Below are positions 5,562 through 13,682 of a stretch of 64,000 nt of DNA, piece after piece. The position numbers and the translations under genes are program-made. The first letter of the stretch is position 1. Every line of letters begins with the position of its first letter. Source of the DNA: CAZIVP01 sp964542915 (GTDB lineage: Bacteria; Calditrichota; Calditrichia; Calditrichales; Calditrichaceae); contig CAZIVP010000003.1 of NCBI GenBank assembly GCA_964542915.1, forward strand, positions 1-64,000, written 5' to 3'. The notes below the pieces were generated by a model, which saw nothing but the letters and a program-made list of their open reading frames with translations, was not told the origin of the DNA and made no database searches.

Positions 5562-7856
5562 TTATCCGTACAAAGCATTCAGTACTTTGTCCGGCGTCAT
5601 CGGCAGTGAATGAATACGCTTACCGATCGCGTTATAGACCGCATTGGCAATGGCCGCCGGCGTCGGAATCATAGCGGGCTCGCCCACGCCTTTTACGCCG
5701 GTATTGCTGATCATGGGATCGCCGTCGCTGACAATGATCATTTCAATATCGGGCGTATCCATTATGGTCGGCATTTTGTAGTCGTGTAAATTGGTGGTTA
5801 CGACTTTTCCCGTATAGCGATCGATGACGCGTTCTTCCATTAGCGCAAAGCTCAAACCCTGAATAATACCGCCGTGCATCTGGTTTTCCAGAGTCTTGCG
5901 GTTAAGTACACGACCGATGTCGTGGGCCGCCACAATCTTCTTTACCCTAATTTTTCCGGTTTCGGTATCGACTTCCACGTCGGCGAATTGAGCGCCAAAG
6001 GAGTTGATCATGTATCCCTCCGGATTGGGCCCGCGACGTCCGATGGTGACCATCACACGCTCGCCCATCTTACCGGCCAGTTCGCTGATGCCGATACGGC
6101 GGGATTGATCGCCTTGCATTTCATGTACCTCGCCTTTTGCATAGCGCAGTTTATCTTCGGCCACGCCCCACTCGGCCGCCGCGCCGGAGATCAATTTCGC
6201 TTTCATCTGTTCGGCGGCGTCCCGGACGGCCGGCGAAACGGACGGCGCTGTTGTGCTGCCGCCGCTGGAGCCGCAATAGGGCGCTACGGCCGTATCGCCT
6301 ATGAACACCTCGACTTTCTCCAACGGAAGTTCGAGCACCTCGGCCGCCACCTGCGCCATAAAGGTGTAGGTGCCCGTGCCGAGATCCTGCGTACCGGCAA
6401 TGACGCGAACGCTGCCATCGCGGTTCAATTTCAAAGTGGCATAGGCCGGCGGACCGCCGCCGCCCCACCATATCTGGGACGACATACCGATCCCGCGTTT
6501 CACCGGACCATCCTGGCTTCCCGCGGGCTTATTGCGGTTGGACCATCCGATGGCGTCCGCTCCGGCCTGGTAAGCTTCTTTTAACAGCTTACTGGTGTAA
6601 GGGAGATCGTAAACCTGATCCTGTTCGGCATAATTTTTAGTTCGGAATTCCAATGGATCCATATCGATTTTTTCCGCAAGATCGTCCAGCAGAGACTCCA
6701 GCGCGAAAAAACCCTGAACATGGCCGGGAGCTCGGAAAGGTCGCGCCCGTCCGGCGTTTATGTAAACCGAATACTCTTCTGTCCGCACATTGGGGCACTT
6801 GTACATTGTGCGCAGCGGCCAACTGCAACCGGCGCCCGAGGGGTGCGCTCCGATGGCGCCGTAGGAGTAATGATCCAGTGCGGTTAACCGCCCGTCTCTG
6901 GTAGCCGCCGCTTTAAGCCGCTGGAAAGAATCGGGGCGGTTGCCGACGGCCAGATTCATTTCGCGCCGGTCCAGCGTAATTTTAACGGGCCGGCCGATTT
7001 TACGGGCCAGAAGCGCCGCCATTACGGTATACTTGCCCGCTTCCAGCTTGCTGCCAAAGCCGCCGCCCATATACTTCTTGATCACCCGTACGCTGCTCGC
7101 AGGAATGCCCAGTTTATCCGCCACGGCATCCCGTACGGAAAAGACGCCCTGGGTGGAATCCCAGACGGTCAGTTGATCGCCGTCCCAGTTCACCACACTA
7201 CCGTGCGGTTCGGTGGGGTTGTGCACTTCCACCTGAGTTTGGTATTCGCCCTCGACCCTCTCACCCTCTTGAAGGCCTTTATCCACATCGCCGCGCTTAT
7301 AGGTAAAGGGTTCGCCGTCGCGAATATTACCGGATTCATAAAGTTTGGGCGCGTCGTCTTTCATCGCTTCTTCGGCGTTGACGACGTGCGGTAACGGTTC
7401 GTAATCCACACGGATTTTGCGCAGGGCTTCTTCGGCGATATCGGCGTTTTCCGCCGCCACGCAGGCCACCTCGTCGCCCTCATAGCGGAGGTGGGGATCG
7501 AAGAGGAGGCTGGTCCCGTACCATTCGATCTTGGGGGCATTTTCGTGGGTAAGAATGGCATGAACGCCCTTTAATTTTTTGGCCTGCGATATATCGATGT
7601 TCTTAATGCGGGCATGGGCGTGTGGACAACGCAGAATGCGGGCGTGGGTCATTCGCGGCAAAAGGACGTCATAAGCGTATACGGCCGTCCCGCTTACTTT
7701 ATCGTAGCCGTCTATCCGGGAAACGGGTTGCCCCACCAGCTTTAACGCCTCATCTTGCGACCATTCGCCGTGTTCTTCAGTGGACACTTCGGCCAGTTTT
7801 TCTTCGAAATCTTCTTCAAAGAAGAATTTGGAACGGATAATTTTATTGGCTGGCAT
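5562..7856 (-). CDS. paoC: aldehyde oxidoreductase molybdopterin-binding catalytic subunit (PaoC-like)
   Basis: A 764-residue large subunit of the xanthine-dehydrogenase family. After a charged N-terminal lead, the fold begins at VGQPVSRIDGYDKVSG (aldehyde oxidase a/b hammerhead domain). The molybdenum-binding domain includes GGGFGSKLE and GTQDLGTGT. Near the C terminus GVGEPAM contains the conserved catalytic glutamate (about E726). It would hydroxylate aldehydes to carboxylic acids using water. It has no signal peptide, and the PaoABC arrangement implies co-export with the Tat-carrying 2Fe-2S subunit encoded 44 bp upstream. Length matches PaoC-type proteins. The physiological aldehyde cannot be read from sequence. 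Confidence 0.9.
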   Translation of the reverse strand: MPANKIIRSKFFFEEDFEEKLAEVSTEEHGEWSQDEALKLVGQPVSRIDGYDKVSGTAVYAYDVLLPRMTHARILRCPHAHARIKNIDISQAKKLKGVHAILTHENAPKIEWYGTSLLFDPHLRYEGDEVACVAAENADIAEEALRKIRVDYEPLPHVVNAEEAMKDDAPKLYESGNIRDGEPFTYKRGDVDKGLQEGERVEGEYQTQVEVHNPTEPHGSVVNWDGDQLTVWDSTQGVFSVRDAVADKLGIPASSVRVIKKYMGGGFGSKLEAGKYTVMAALLARKIGRPVKITLDRREMNLAVGNRPDSFQRLKAAATRDGRLTALDHYSYGAIGAHPSGAGCSWPLRTMYKCPNVRTEEYSVYINAGRARPFRAPGHVQGFFALESLLDDLAEKIDMDPLEFRTKNYAEQDQVYDLPYTSKLLKEAYQAGADAIGWSNRNKPAGSQDGPVKRGIGMSSQIWWGGGGPPAYATLKLNRDGSVRVIAGTQDLGTGTYTFMAQVAAEVLELPLEKVEVFIGDTAVAPYCGSSGGSTTAPSVSPAVRDAAEQMKAKLISGAAAEWGVAEDKLRYAKGEVHEMQGDQSRRIGISELAGKMGERVMVTIGRRGPNPEGYMINSFGAQFADVEVDTETGKIRVKKIVAAHDIGRVLNRKTLENQMHGGIIQGLSFALMEERVIDRYTGKVVTTNLHDYKMPTIMDTPDIEMIIVSDGDPMISNTGVKGVGEPAMIPTPAAIANAVYNAIGKRIHSLPMTPDKVLNALYG

Positions 7857-7900
7857 GATTGTTACCTCTGCATTATATCAATGCGTTATTTGTTAGACCT

Positions 7901-8521
7901 TTATGACCGTTTCCGACTCGCTTCCAACACAGAGTCGATAATTTTGGGATAGGCGGCGCATCGGCAGATGTTGCCCGACATGGCGGATAACATTTGCTGC
8001 CGGTCCGGTTTAGGATATTTTTGTAAAAGTGCTTCCGCAGCCATGATCTGGCCCGGCGTGCAAAAACCGCATTGCATTCCGTCTTTATCGATAAAGGCTT
8101 GCTGAAGGGGATGCAATTCCTCGCCGTTCATTAAGCCTTCGATTGTGATCACCTCCTTGCCGGCCGCATCCAGCGCAAGCGTATGGCAGGAATACACGGC
8201 CTTGCCATCCAGCAAAACGGTGCACGCCCCGCATTCGCCCTGGTTGCATACCACTTTGGTTCCGGTTAATTGCAGCCGTTCGCGTAATAATTCGGCAAGG
8301 GTGGTTTGCGGTTCGATTTTTAATCTCACGGCCTTTCCGTTAACGGTCAATACAAGCGGAACCAGACGGGCTTCATCTTCCGCCTGCGACGACGCCTCCT
8401 CCATTGGCATCGGAACGGCCCTGAGCGTTCCGAGCATCACGGAACTACCGACTACGCCCGTACCCAAACCTTTCATAAAGTTACGGCGGGAAATGGACGA
8501 CTTTTTCTTTTTGTCTTTCAT
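7901..8521 (-). CDS. paoA: aldehyde oxidoreductase 2Fe-2S subunit with Tat signal (PaoA-like)
   Basis: A 206-residue small subunit. The N terminus has a twin-arginine motif, SRRNFMKG (11-18), and a hydrophobic stretch, so the heterotrimer is expected in the periplasm. The plant-type [2Fe-2S] ferredoxin domain has C92, C97, C100 and C112 (CNQGECGAC). The second helical [2Fe-2S] domain has C151, C154, C186 and C188 (CGFC and CRC). It is the first gene of the operon paoA-paoC-paoB-xdhC-mocA, with a GGAGG ribosome-binding site seven bases before ATG. Electron flow would be Mo to the two 2Fe-2S clusters, then to FAD and the PaoB 4Fe-4S cluster. Confidence 0.9.
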   Translation of the reverse strand: MKDKKKKSSISRRNFMKGLGTGVVGSSVMLGTLRAVPMPMEEASSQAEDEARLVPLVLTVNGKAVRLKIEPQTTLAELLRERLQLTGTKVVCNQGECGACTVLLDGKAVYSCHTLALDAAGKEVITIEGLMNGEELHPLQQAFIDKDGMQCGFCTPGQIMAAEALLQKYPKPDRQQMLSAMSGNICRCAAYPKIIDSVLEASRKRS

Positions 8522-8980
8522 GGCGGATCCTCCAGCATGGGAATGTCAATATGATTGTGCGGTTTTCATATCGTATACGGAATTTTAAACACTTACCCGT
8601 AAATGTACAAATTCCACAGACGTTGTCAAAAAATAAACGCCCGATGTTTAAGCGACCGGAAGCCGATTCGTTGTTTGCAGAGATGAATTCTTGCTGCAGC
8701 CGGTCCTGCCGGGATACCCGCTGGTTGGCGCCTCGCTGTTCTTATTGTCCCATCTTGCTCTTTTTCTGAAACAGAGCGCACAGGACGCTTACCCATCCCT
8801 AAATTCCTTCCCTAAAGCAATAGGGAAGGGACTTTGACACGGCACGATGTTAGGCCCATGCAAAACACATTGGATGGCCGCTGATTTTGAAACAATACGT
8901 CTTCTGGCGCGCCTATCGGCCGCATTACAGGACAAAACAACATCGTTTATATTGAATTATTGTTGTTTTTAGGGTTTTCA

Positions 8981-9166
8981 GGGCGCAGAGCGCCCTTCCT
9001 ATTTATAGAATGAATACCGAACAATATAGAATAAGGTGCAGCGCACCGTCACATTTTCGCAGACTTCCGGCAAACGCATTAAAGGATGAATGAGATTACG
9101 GTTCTCCGAACCTTCCCCTCATTTTACGGTGATGGATTTTCTATAAAGATATCGGCGCTACGCGCC
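8981..9166. repeat. cluster of three short perfect hairpins with 3-base loops
   Basis: GGGCGC-AGA-GCGCCC at 8981-8995, GGTGC-AGC-GCACC at 9035-9047 and GGCGC-TAC-GCGCC at 9154-9166. All share the same design (5-6 bp GC stem, trinucleotide loop) but differ in sequence. They are not followed by T runs, so are not ordinary terminators. Function unknown. Confidence 0.5.
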
Positions 9167-9440
9167 TGCTTTATTGAACCAATCATCAAACTCTATGCTT
9201 CTATTCTTCAGCCAACGGTACACACCCAATCATTATCAATCCTCAGAACCAATGGCATTGTAATCGATTCCTATTGCGTTCCAAAAAAATGCGGGTGATT
9301 TTGGGGGCGCTTCCTTTACCTCGGAATAAGAACAATAATTCCAATACGAATGTTCTGATAACAGATGGCTTGATGAGTGGAATGATGGGATCGTAAAATA
9401 AGATAACAACAGCGTCTGCCTTTCTTTGAAAACAATCCTT

Positions 9441-9478
9441 TTTTCTCTGCGTCCTCTGTGCGCTTGGCGGTTCTGTTT
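9441..9478 (-). repeat. dispersed intergenic repeat, copy B
   Basis: The minus strand reads AGAACCGCCAAGCGCACAG followed by AGGACGCAGAGAAAA, clearly related to copy A at 1461-1505 and in the same orientation. Confidence 0.55.
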
Positions 9479-9540
9479 CCTTTCAGAGAAACGACCACTC
9501 ACACCGATGCACATTTGACCATTCTTTAAAAATAATACGC

Positions 9541-9576
9541 TTTCTACTGTGTTATATCTGTGTGCTCTGCGGTTCA
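9541..9576 (-). repeat. dispersed intergenic repeat, copy C
   Basis: The minus strand reads GAACCGCAGAGCACACAGA followed by TATAACACAGTAGAAA, a more diverged relative of copies A and B. It lies 62 bp from copy B in the same orientation, so B and C may be parts of one larger degenerate element. Confidence 0.45.
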
Positions 9577-9675
9577 TTATTATTTCTCGACGCCCTCAGC
9601 GCACGCTACGGTTCCATTCTCAGCCGGCCTCTCCCCATCCATTAAGGAATAAGTATAAATTTCAATAATAAGGCA

Positions 9676-10935
9676 TTAAAGCGGATTCGAATGAGTGCGT
9701 GTTTTCGCCCATTGCATGACGTTGGCCGGCGGCCGTCGGGCCTTTAGCTCACGCGCCATAAAATGCATATAAGGATCGATATGATTGAAGAATTGTTTAT
9801 AGCCGGCGCACAGATAATTTAATCCCGCTTCACCGTCCGGCGTTCTGATAAAGCGGTTTTTGGGACACTCGCCGTTACAGACAAAACGCACCTCGCACTG
9901 CCGGCAGTATCGCGGCAGTGTTTCTTCTTTATCCCGTCCGAATTGCCTCTGTTTATCCGAACCGATCAGCGATTCCATCGGTTGCACCATGATATTGCCC
10001 AGCTTGTACGATGGGGAAACAAAATGATCGCAGGTGTAAAGGTCGCCGTTATGTTCCATCGCCAGAGCGTCGCCGCACGTTTTTCGAAAGATACAAAGGT
10101 TCGGTTCCATACCCATCCAGGCCTGTAAGGCCAGGTCGAATATTTGTACGAAATAACGCCCCACATCATTGCGCACCCATTCATCAAACAGGACGCACAG
10201 GAATTGACCGAAGGCCGATGCTTCCACCGACCATTCCGTTACGAGGCTATCAGACGTATCAGACCACGCATCAAATCGATTATCCGAACCGGCCTTAGGC
10301 GACTGTTTGCGTTCTACCACCGGAATAAATTGCATGAAGGTGCTTCCGATTTCCTTCAGAAAGCGATAGACGGCCAGAGGATGATAAGAATTATGGCGTT
10401 GAACGACGGTTAAGGTGTTGAACGGCACATCGTGCTTCTGAAGATAGCGCAAGCCCCGCTTCACTTGTCGGAACGTACCGCTTCCGCCCTTGTTAACGCG
10501 ATAGCGGTCATGGATTTCTTCCGGACCATCGATGGACAGACCGACCAAAAATTGCTGCTCTTTAAAAAACTGGCACCACTCATCGTCGAGCAAAACGCCA
10601 TTGGTTTGAAATCCGTTCTGGATAGTTTTGCCGTCGGCGTACTTGTGCTGAAGCTCAACCACTCGTTTAAAAAAATCCACACCCAGCAGCGTGGGCTCCC
10701 CGCCCTGCCAGACGAAGTGCACCTGCGCCGTACGGTGATTTTGAATTTTTTGCCGGATAAACGTTTCCAACACATCGTCGGACATTTTGAAATTTGAATG
10801 ATTAGGATATAATTGCTCTTTGTCGAGATAGTAGCAATAGGTACAGTCAAGATTACAGATGGCGCCGGTTGGTTTGGCAATGATGTTGAATGCCGGGGCC
10901 GCGCCTTCTGATGTGTACTTGGTAAATAGCGCCAT
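9676..10935 (-). CDS. radical SAM enzyme, anaerobic sulfatase-maturating type (anSME/SPASM)
   Basis: A 419-residue radical SAM protein. The SAM-binding cluster is C27-x3-C31-x2-C34 (CNLDCTYC), followed by VWQGGEPTLL and FQTNGVLL. The C-terminal SPASM-type region has further cysteines (CGDALAMEHNGDLYTC; CRQCEVRFVCNGEC; CAGY) for two auxiliary clusters, and VGLSIDGP carries the conserved aspartate. anSME enzymes convert an active-site Cys or Ser of type I sulfatases into formylglycine. No sulfatase lies in the window, so the substrate is encoded elsewhere or is a different protein. The ATG has no evident ribosome-binding site. A SPASM peptide maturase is the alternative, but overall similarity favours anSME. 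Confidence 0.85.
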   Translation of the reverse strand: MALFTKYTSEGAAPAFNIIAKPTGAICNLDCTYCYYLDKEQLYPNHSNFKMSDDVLETFIRQKIQNHRTAQVHFVWQGGEPTLLGVDFFKRVVELQHKYADGKTIQNGFQTNGVLLDDEWCQFFKEQQFLVGLSIDGPEEIHDRYRVNKGGSGTFRQVKRGLRYLQKHDVPFNTLTVVQRHNSYHPLAVYRFLKEIGSTFMQFIPVVERKQSPKAGSDNRFDAWSDTSDSLVTEWSVEASAFGQFLCVLFDEWVRNDVGRYFVQIFDLALQAWMGMEPNLCIFRKTCGDALAMEHNGDLYTCDHFVSPSYKLGNIMVQPMESLIGSDKQRQFGRDKEETLPRYCRQCEVRFVCNGECPKNRFIRTPDGEAGLNYLCAGYKQFFNHIDPYMHFMARELKARRPPANVMQWAKTRTHSNPL

Positions 10936-11198
10936 AATTAATTGATAAATTAATGAATGATTGTACGCGGTTAATATCGCGGTAATTCACTTAATTGTTC
11001 TGAAGGATTCCAATGTTTATAATCTGCCCTCACAACCCTATATTCATGAACGTCCATTGACTAAAATACAATGTTCGGAGCTTTAAAATCAAACGATCCT
11101 CTTCGATTATGCCCGGCTTAACGCATTTTAATCACAGGTATAAAAAATACTTTTTTGGGAATTTTTAAAATTTAGATTAGGTTCTTAAAAATTAATTA

Positions 11199-11212
11199 TT
11201 AGGGATGCCTAA
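11199..11212 (+). promoter_or_regulatory. MntR/DtxR-type operator covering the mntR ribosome-binding site
   Basis: TTAGG-GATG-CCTAA is a 14-base inverted repeat matching the DtxR/MntR family box pattern (TTAGG...CCTAA arms). It ends two bases before the mntR start codon, and the purine stretch AGGGA inside it is the only plausible ribosome-binding site. A half-site-like TTAGATTAGG lies just upstream (11172-11181). Metal-dependent autoregulation of the operon is inferred. Confidence 0.6.
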
Positions 11213-11214
11213 AT

Positions 11215-11913
11215 ATGAATGTGAGCCAACAAGATTATCTGAAATCGATTCTGAGCATCGAGATGGGCGGCGAACAGGCTACGGTGGGACTGTTATCCGA
11301 ACAACTGTCGGTGAAGCCCGCTTCCGTCACGGAAATGATCAAAAAACTGGCGGAGCTAGATTTGCTCGTTTACAAGAAATACAAAGGTTTCAAACTCACG
11401 CCAAAAGGCAAAACACAGGCCATCCGAATTTTACGAAAACACCGGCTGTGGGAGACCTTTTTATACAGGATTTTACAATTTCCACTCTCGGAAATACACC
11501 GGGAAGCGGAAACCTTCGAACACCATATATCCGGCGTGCTCGAATCCCGGATCGATGAAATTCTGGGCTTTCCGAAATACGATCCCCACGGACATCCGAT
11601 CCCGACGCTGGACGGCGAATTGCAACTCAATTCCAATCGCAAAGACGTGGCGCGGCTTAGCTACCTGCAATCCGGCGATCGCGGAATTGTTATCCAGATC
11701 AGCGACGCCATCGCCTCGTTTCTGAACTATCTCGAAGAAAGCGGTCTCAGCCTTTACAAAACCATAACCGTCGCACACAAGCACGAGTTCGATCAATCCA
11801 TGGAAATTGCATTCGACGACAATACTCTCTTTCTCAGTCGTGAAATGACGGAAAATATTCTGGTTCGGCTGCAACCAAACAATGCTCAAAAAGAGGAGAA
11901 CGAAGATGTTTAG
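11215..11913 (+). CDS. mntR: DtxR/MntR-family metal-dependent transcriptional repressor
   Basis: A 232-residue repressor with winged helix (1 to about 72, recognition helix SVTEMIKKL), dimerization/metal domain (about 73-140) and an SH3/FeoA-like C-terminal domain (SYLQSGDRGIVIQI onward), so it has the long IdeR-like layout. Metal ligands line up with Bacillus subtilis MntR: D7, H76, E99, E102, H103, with glutamate at 99 where iron sensors have cysteine, favouring manganese. The position equivalent to MntR E11 is K10, a departure. It is the first gene of the metal-transport operon and overlaps the next start by 8 bp. The palindrome on its ribosome-binding site indicates autoregulation. Confidence 0.85.
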   Translation: MNVSQQDYLKSILSIEMGGEQATVGLLSEQLSVKPASVTEMIKKLAELDLLVYKKYKGFKLTPKGKTQAIRILRKHRLWETFLYRILQFPLSEIHREAETFEHHISGVLESRIDEILGFPKYDPHGHPIPTLDGELQLNSNRKDVARLSYLQSGDRGIVIQISDAIASFLNYLEESGLSLYKTITVAHKHEFDQSMEIAFDDNTLFLSREMTENILVRLQPNNAQKEENEDV

Positions 11914-12661
11914 ATTTATGATACAGGCGTTTCTCATTTATTTAACGATAGCTTCATTTTTGCCGCTAAACGCCAGGGAACTGGTAACGGATCGGCCCGA
12001 TTTCACCGAAAGCGCCCTTGTTATTCCGGCGACCATGGTGCAATTCGAAAGCGGGGTCGAATATGTTGATTCGCGCGGGCAGAATGCGTTGACCTTCCCG
12101 CAACTGCTAACACGTATCGGTGTGGGATATGATCTGGAAGTGCGCTTGGGTTTAACCGGCTGGACGCGCATCAGCAGCGGAGGTCAATCCGATGTATACC
12201 GTAACGACCTCCTGCTCGAATCCAAATATCAACTCACCGAAACGCAAGCGAGCGTGCCCATGGGGCTTTTGCTTGTGGCCACGCTGCCAACCGGCGATGA
12301 GCAGATTTCTTCCGGGAAAAGCGAATACGGATTAAAGTGGGCGGCTTCGTACGATTTGAACGAACGGACCGGCATAAGCGCTAACATCGGCGCCGTTTCA
12401 ATCTCCGACGGCAATGAGCGAAAACTCCTGTCGCTTGCTTCCCTTGCTTTTGGCTTTGCGCTCAACGATCGTTTTGGTGTTTTTATCGAAACCTACGCCG
12501 AAGCGGTTCAAAAGCAAACATGGCAACCGGTTCTCGACGGCGGTTTTACCTTCTTGCTCACGCCTCTGCTCCAACTCGATCTCTACGCCGGTAAAGGCCT
12601 CAATGATACGGCTACCGATGTGACCGTCGGAGGCGGATTATCGTTTTTACTGGGATACTGA
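11906..12661 (+). CDS. outer-membrane beta-barrel protein of the metal-transport operon
   Basis: A 251-residue protein with a signal peptide (FMIQAFLIYLTIASFLPLNA, cleaved about residue 22), then ELVTDRPDFTESALV. This opening is typical of the channel-like transporter/meta-pathway-of-phenol-degradation barrel family. The rest alternates in beta strands and ends with GGGLSFLLGY, a barrel-type C terminus. It starts inside the 3' end of mntR with a GAGGAG ribosome-binding site and precedes the solute-binding lipoprotein by 89 bp. I infer that it provides outer-membrane passage for the metal imported by the ABC system. No TonB box or plug domain is present, so it is not a classical TonB receptor. 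Confidence 0.72.
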   Translation: MFRFMIQAFLIYLTIASFLPLNARELVTDRPDFTESALVIPATMVQFESGVEYVDSRGQNALTFPQLLTRIGVGYDLEVRLGLTGWTRISSGGQSDVYRNDLLLESKYQLTETQASVPMGLLLVATLPTGDEQISSGKSEYGLKWAASYDLNERTGISANIGAVSISDGNERKLLSLASLAFGFALNDRFGVFIETYAEAVQKQTWQPVLDGGFTFLLTPLLQLDLYAGKGLNDTATDVTVGGGLSFLLGY

Positions 12662-12750
12662 CAGAGCCAATGCTCCGGTATTCTGTTTGTAACGACGCAT
12701 AATCGGAAAGAAATTGTACAAAACCACGCGTAAGCGAAGGAGAACATCAA

Positions 12751-13668
12751 ATGCACAGGAAACGGATATTGATCGCAATCCTTGCCGCACTGATATTGGT
12801 CGCTTGTTCCGGGCAGGATCAATCAACGGACATACGGCCTTATATCGTAACAACCACCGGCATGATCGCCGACCTGGTTCAAAACGTTGCCGGCCCCGAC
12901 TTCAATGCGGAAGGTTTGATGGGGCCGGGCGTGGATCCGCATCTCTATAAGGCGTCGCAGGGCGATATGCGCAAATTGTCCAGGGCCGACATTATTTTTT
13001 ACAACGGCCTGCATCTCGAAGGAAAAATGACGGATATCCTTGAAAAAATGAGCCGCAAAAAAACCGTTGTGGCCATCAGCAAAGAGATCGATCGAAAAAA
13101 ACTGATCGCCCTTGAGGGGGCCGGCGGCACTTACGATCCGCATATCTGGTTCGACGTCAATCTCTGGCGGCAGACCATTCCGACCATCGTGCAAACCCTT
13201 CAAAATAAATACCCAAAATACGCCGACCGCTTCGATGAAAACGGTCGTCGTACGGACGCCAAACTGGACAGCCTGCATCAATGGGTCCATAATCAGGTAG
13301 AAGCCGTGCCCGAAGATCAGCGCATCATGATCACCGCGCATGACGCCTTCGGTTATTTCGGTCGCGTTTACGGCATCAAAGTGCATGGTTTGCAAGGTAT
13401 TTCGACCGTAGCGGAGTATGGTGTTCACGATGTCAATCGCATGGTGGATTTAATCATCGAACATAATATCCGCGCCGTCTTTGTCGAATCCAGCATTCCC
13501 AAACGCTCCATGGAGGCCGTCGTAGCGGGTGTCAAGGCCCGCGACCACAAAGTGCGCATCGGCGGTACGCTCTACTCCGACGCCATGGGGCCGGAAGGCA
13601 GCGGCGCCGATACCTATGTGGGTATGGTGCGCTGGAATGTTTCCACGATAGTCGAAGCACTTAAATAG
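12751..13668 (+). CDS. troA: manganese/zinc ABC transporter solute-binding lipoprotein (TroA/MntA family)
   Basis: A 305-residue cluster A-I binding protein. The signal peptide ends in lipobox LVAC (C19), so it is anchored to a membrane on the periplasmic side. The four metal ligands are H64 (GVDPHLYK), H131 (YDPHIWFD), H197 (ITAHDAF) and D277 (LYSDAMG). The His-His-His-Asp set is as in Treponema TroA, whereas strictly manganese PsaA/MntC types use Glu at the third position. It lacks the long His-rich loop of ZnuA. It delivers Mn(II) or Zn(II) to the ATPase and permeases encoded directly downstream. The ribosome-binding site is GAAGGAG. Confidence 0.9.
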   Translation: MHRKRILIAILAALILVACSGQDQSTDIRPYIVTTTGMIADLVQNVAGPDFNAEGLMGPGVDPHLYKASQGDMRKLSRADIIFYNGLHLEGKMTDILEKMSRKKTVVAISKEIDRKKLIALEGAGGTYDPHIWFDVNLWRQTIPTIVQTLQNKYPKYADRFDENGRRTDAKLDSLHQWVHNQVEAVPEDQRIMITAHDAFGYFGRVYGIKVHGLQGISTVAEYGVHDVNRMVDLIIEHNIRAVFVESSIPKRSMEAVVAGVKARDHKVRIGGTLYSDAMGPEGSGADTYVGMVRWNVSTIVEALK

Positions 13669-13682
13669 ACAGGGGTTGTGAA

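Larger units (their letters stand above)
8522..9675. other. 1.15-kb gene-poor intergenic region with repeats
   Basis: No credible gene. The stretch separates two minus-strand genes, so it must hold the paoA promoter near its left end, but no clear promoter was found. It contains three tight 3-base-loop inverted repeats (8981-9166) and two copies of the dispersed repeat (9441-9478, 9541-9576). Open frames here are arginine-rich translations of those repeats. Confidence 0.5.

Noticed and set aside
5874..6584. Long plus-strand open frame of 236 codons inside paoC
   Set aside because: Antisense shadow of a clearly real catalytic subunit gene; histidine/glycine-rich composition typical of such shadows.
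8849..8855. GTTAGGC in the 8.5-9.7 kb gap as another attC end
   Set aside because: An isolated seven-base match without complementary arm or partner site; the same heptamer also occurs near 38370 by chance.
9236..9577. Minus-strand open frame with RRAHRYNTV and RQAHRGRREK
   Set aside because: It is the translation of the dispersed repeat copies B and C, not a protein family.
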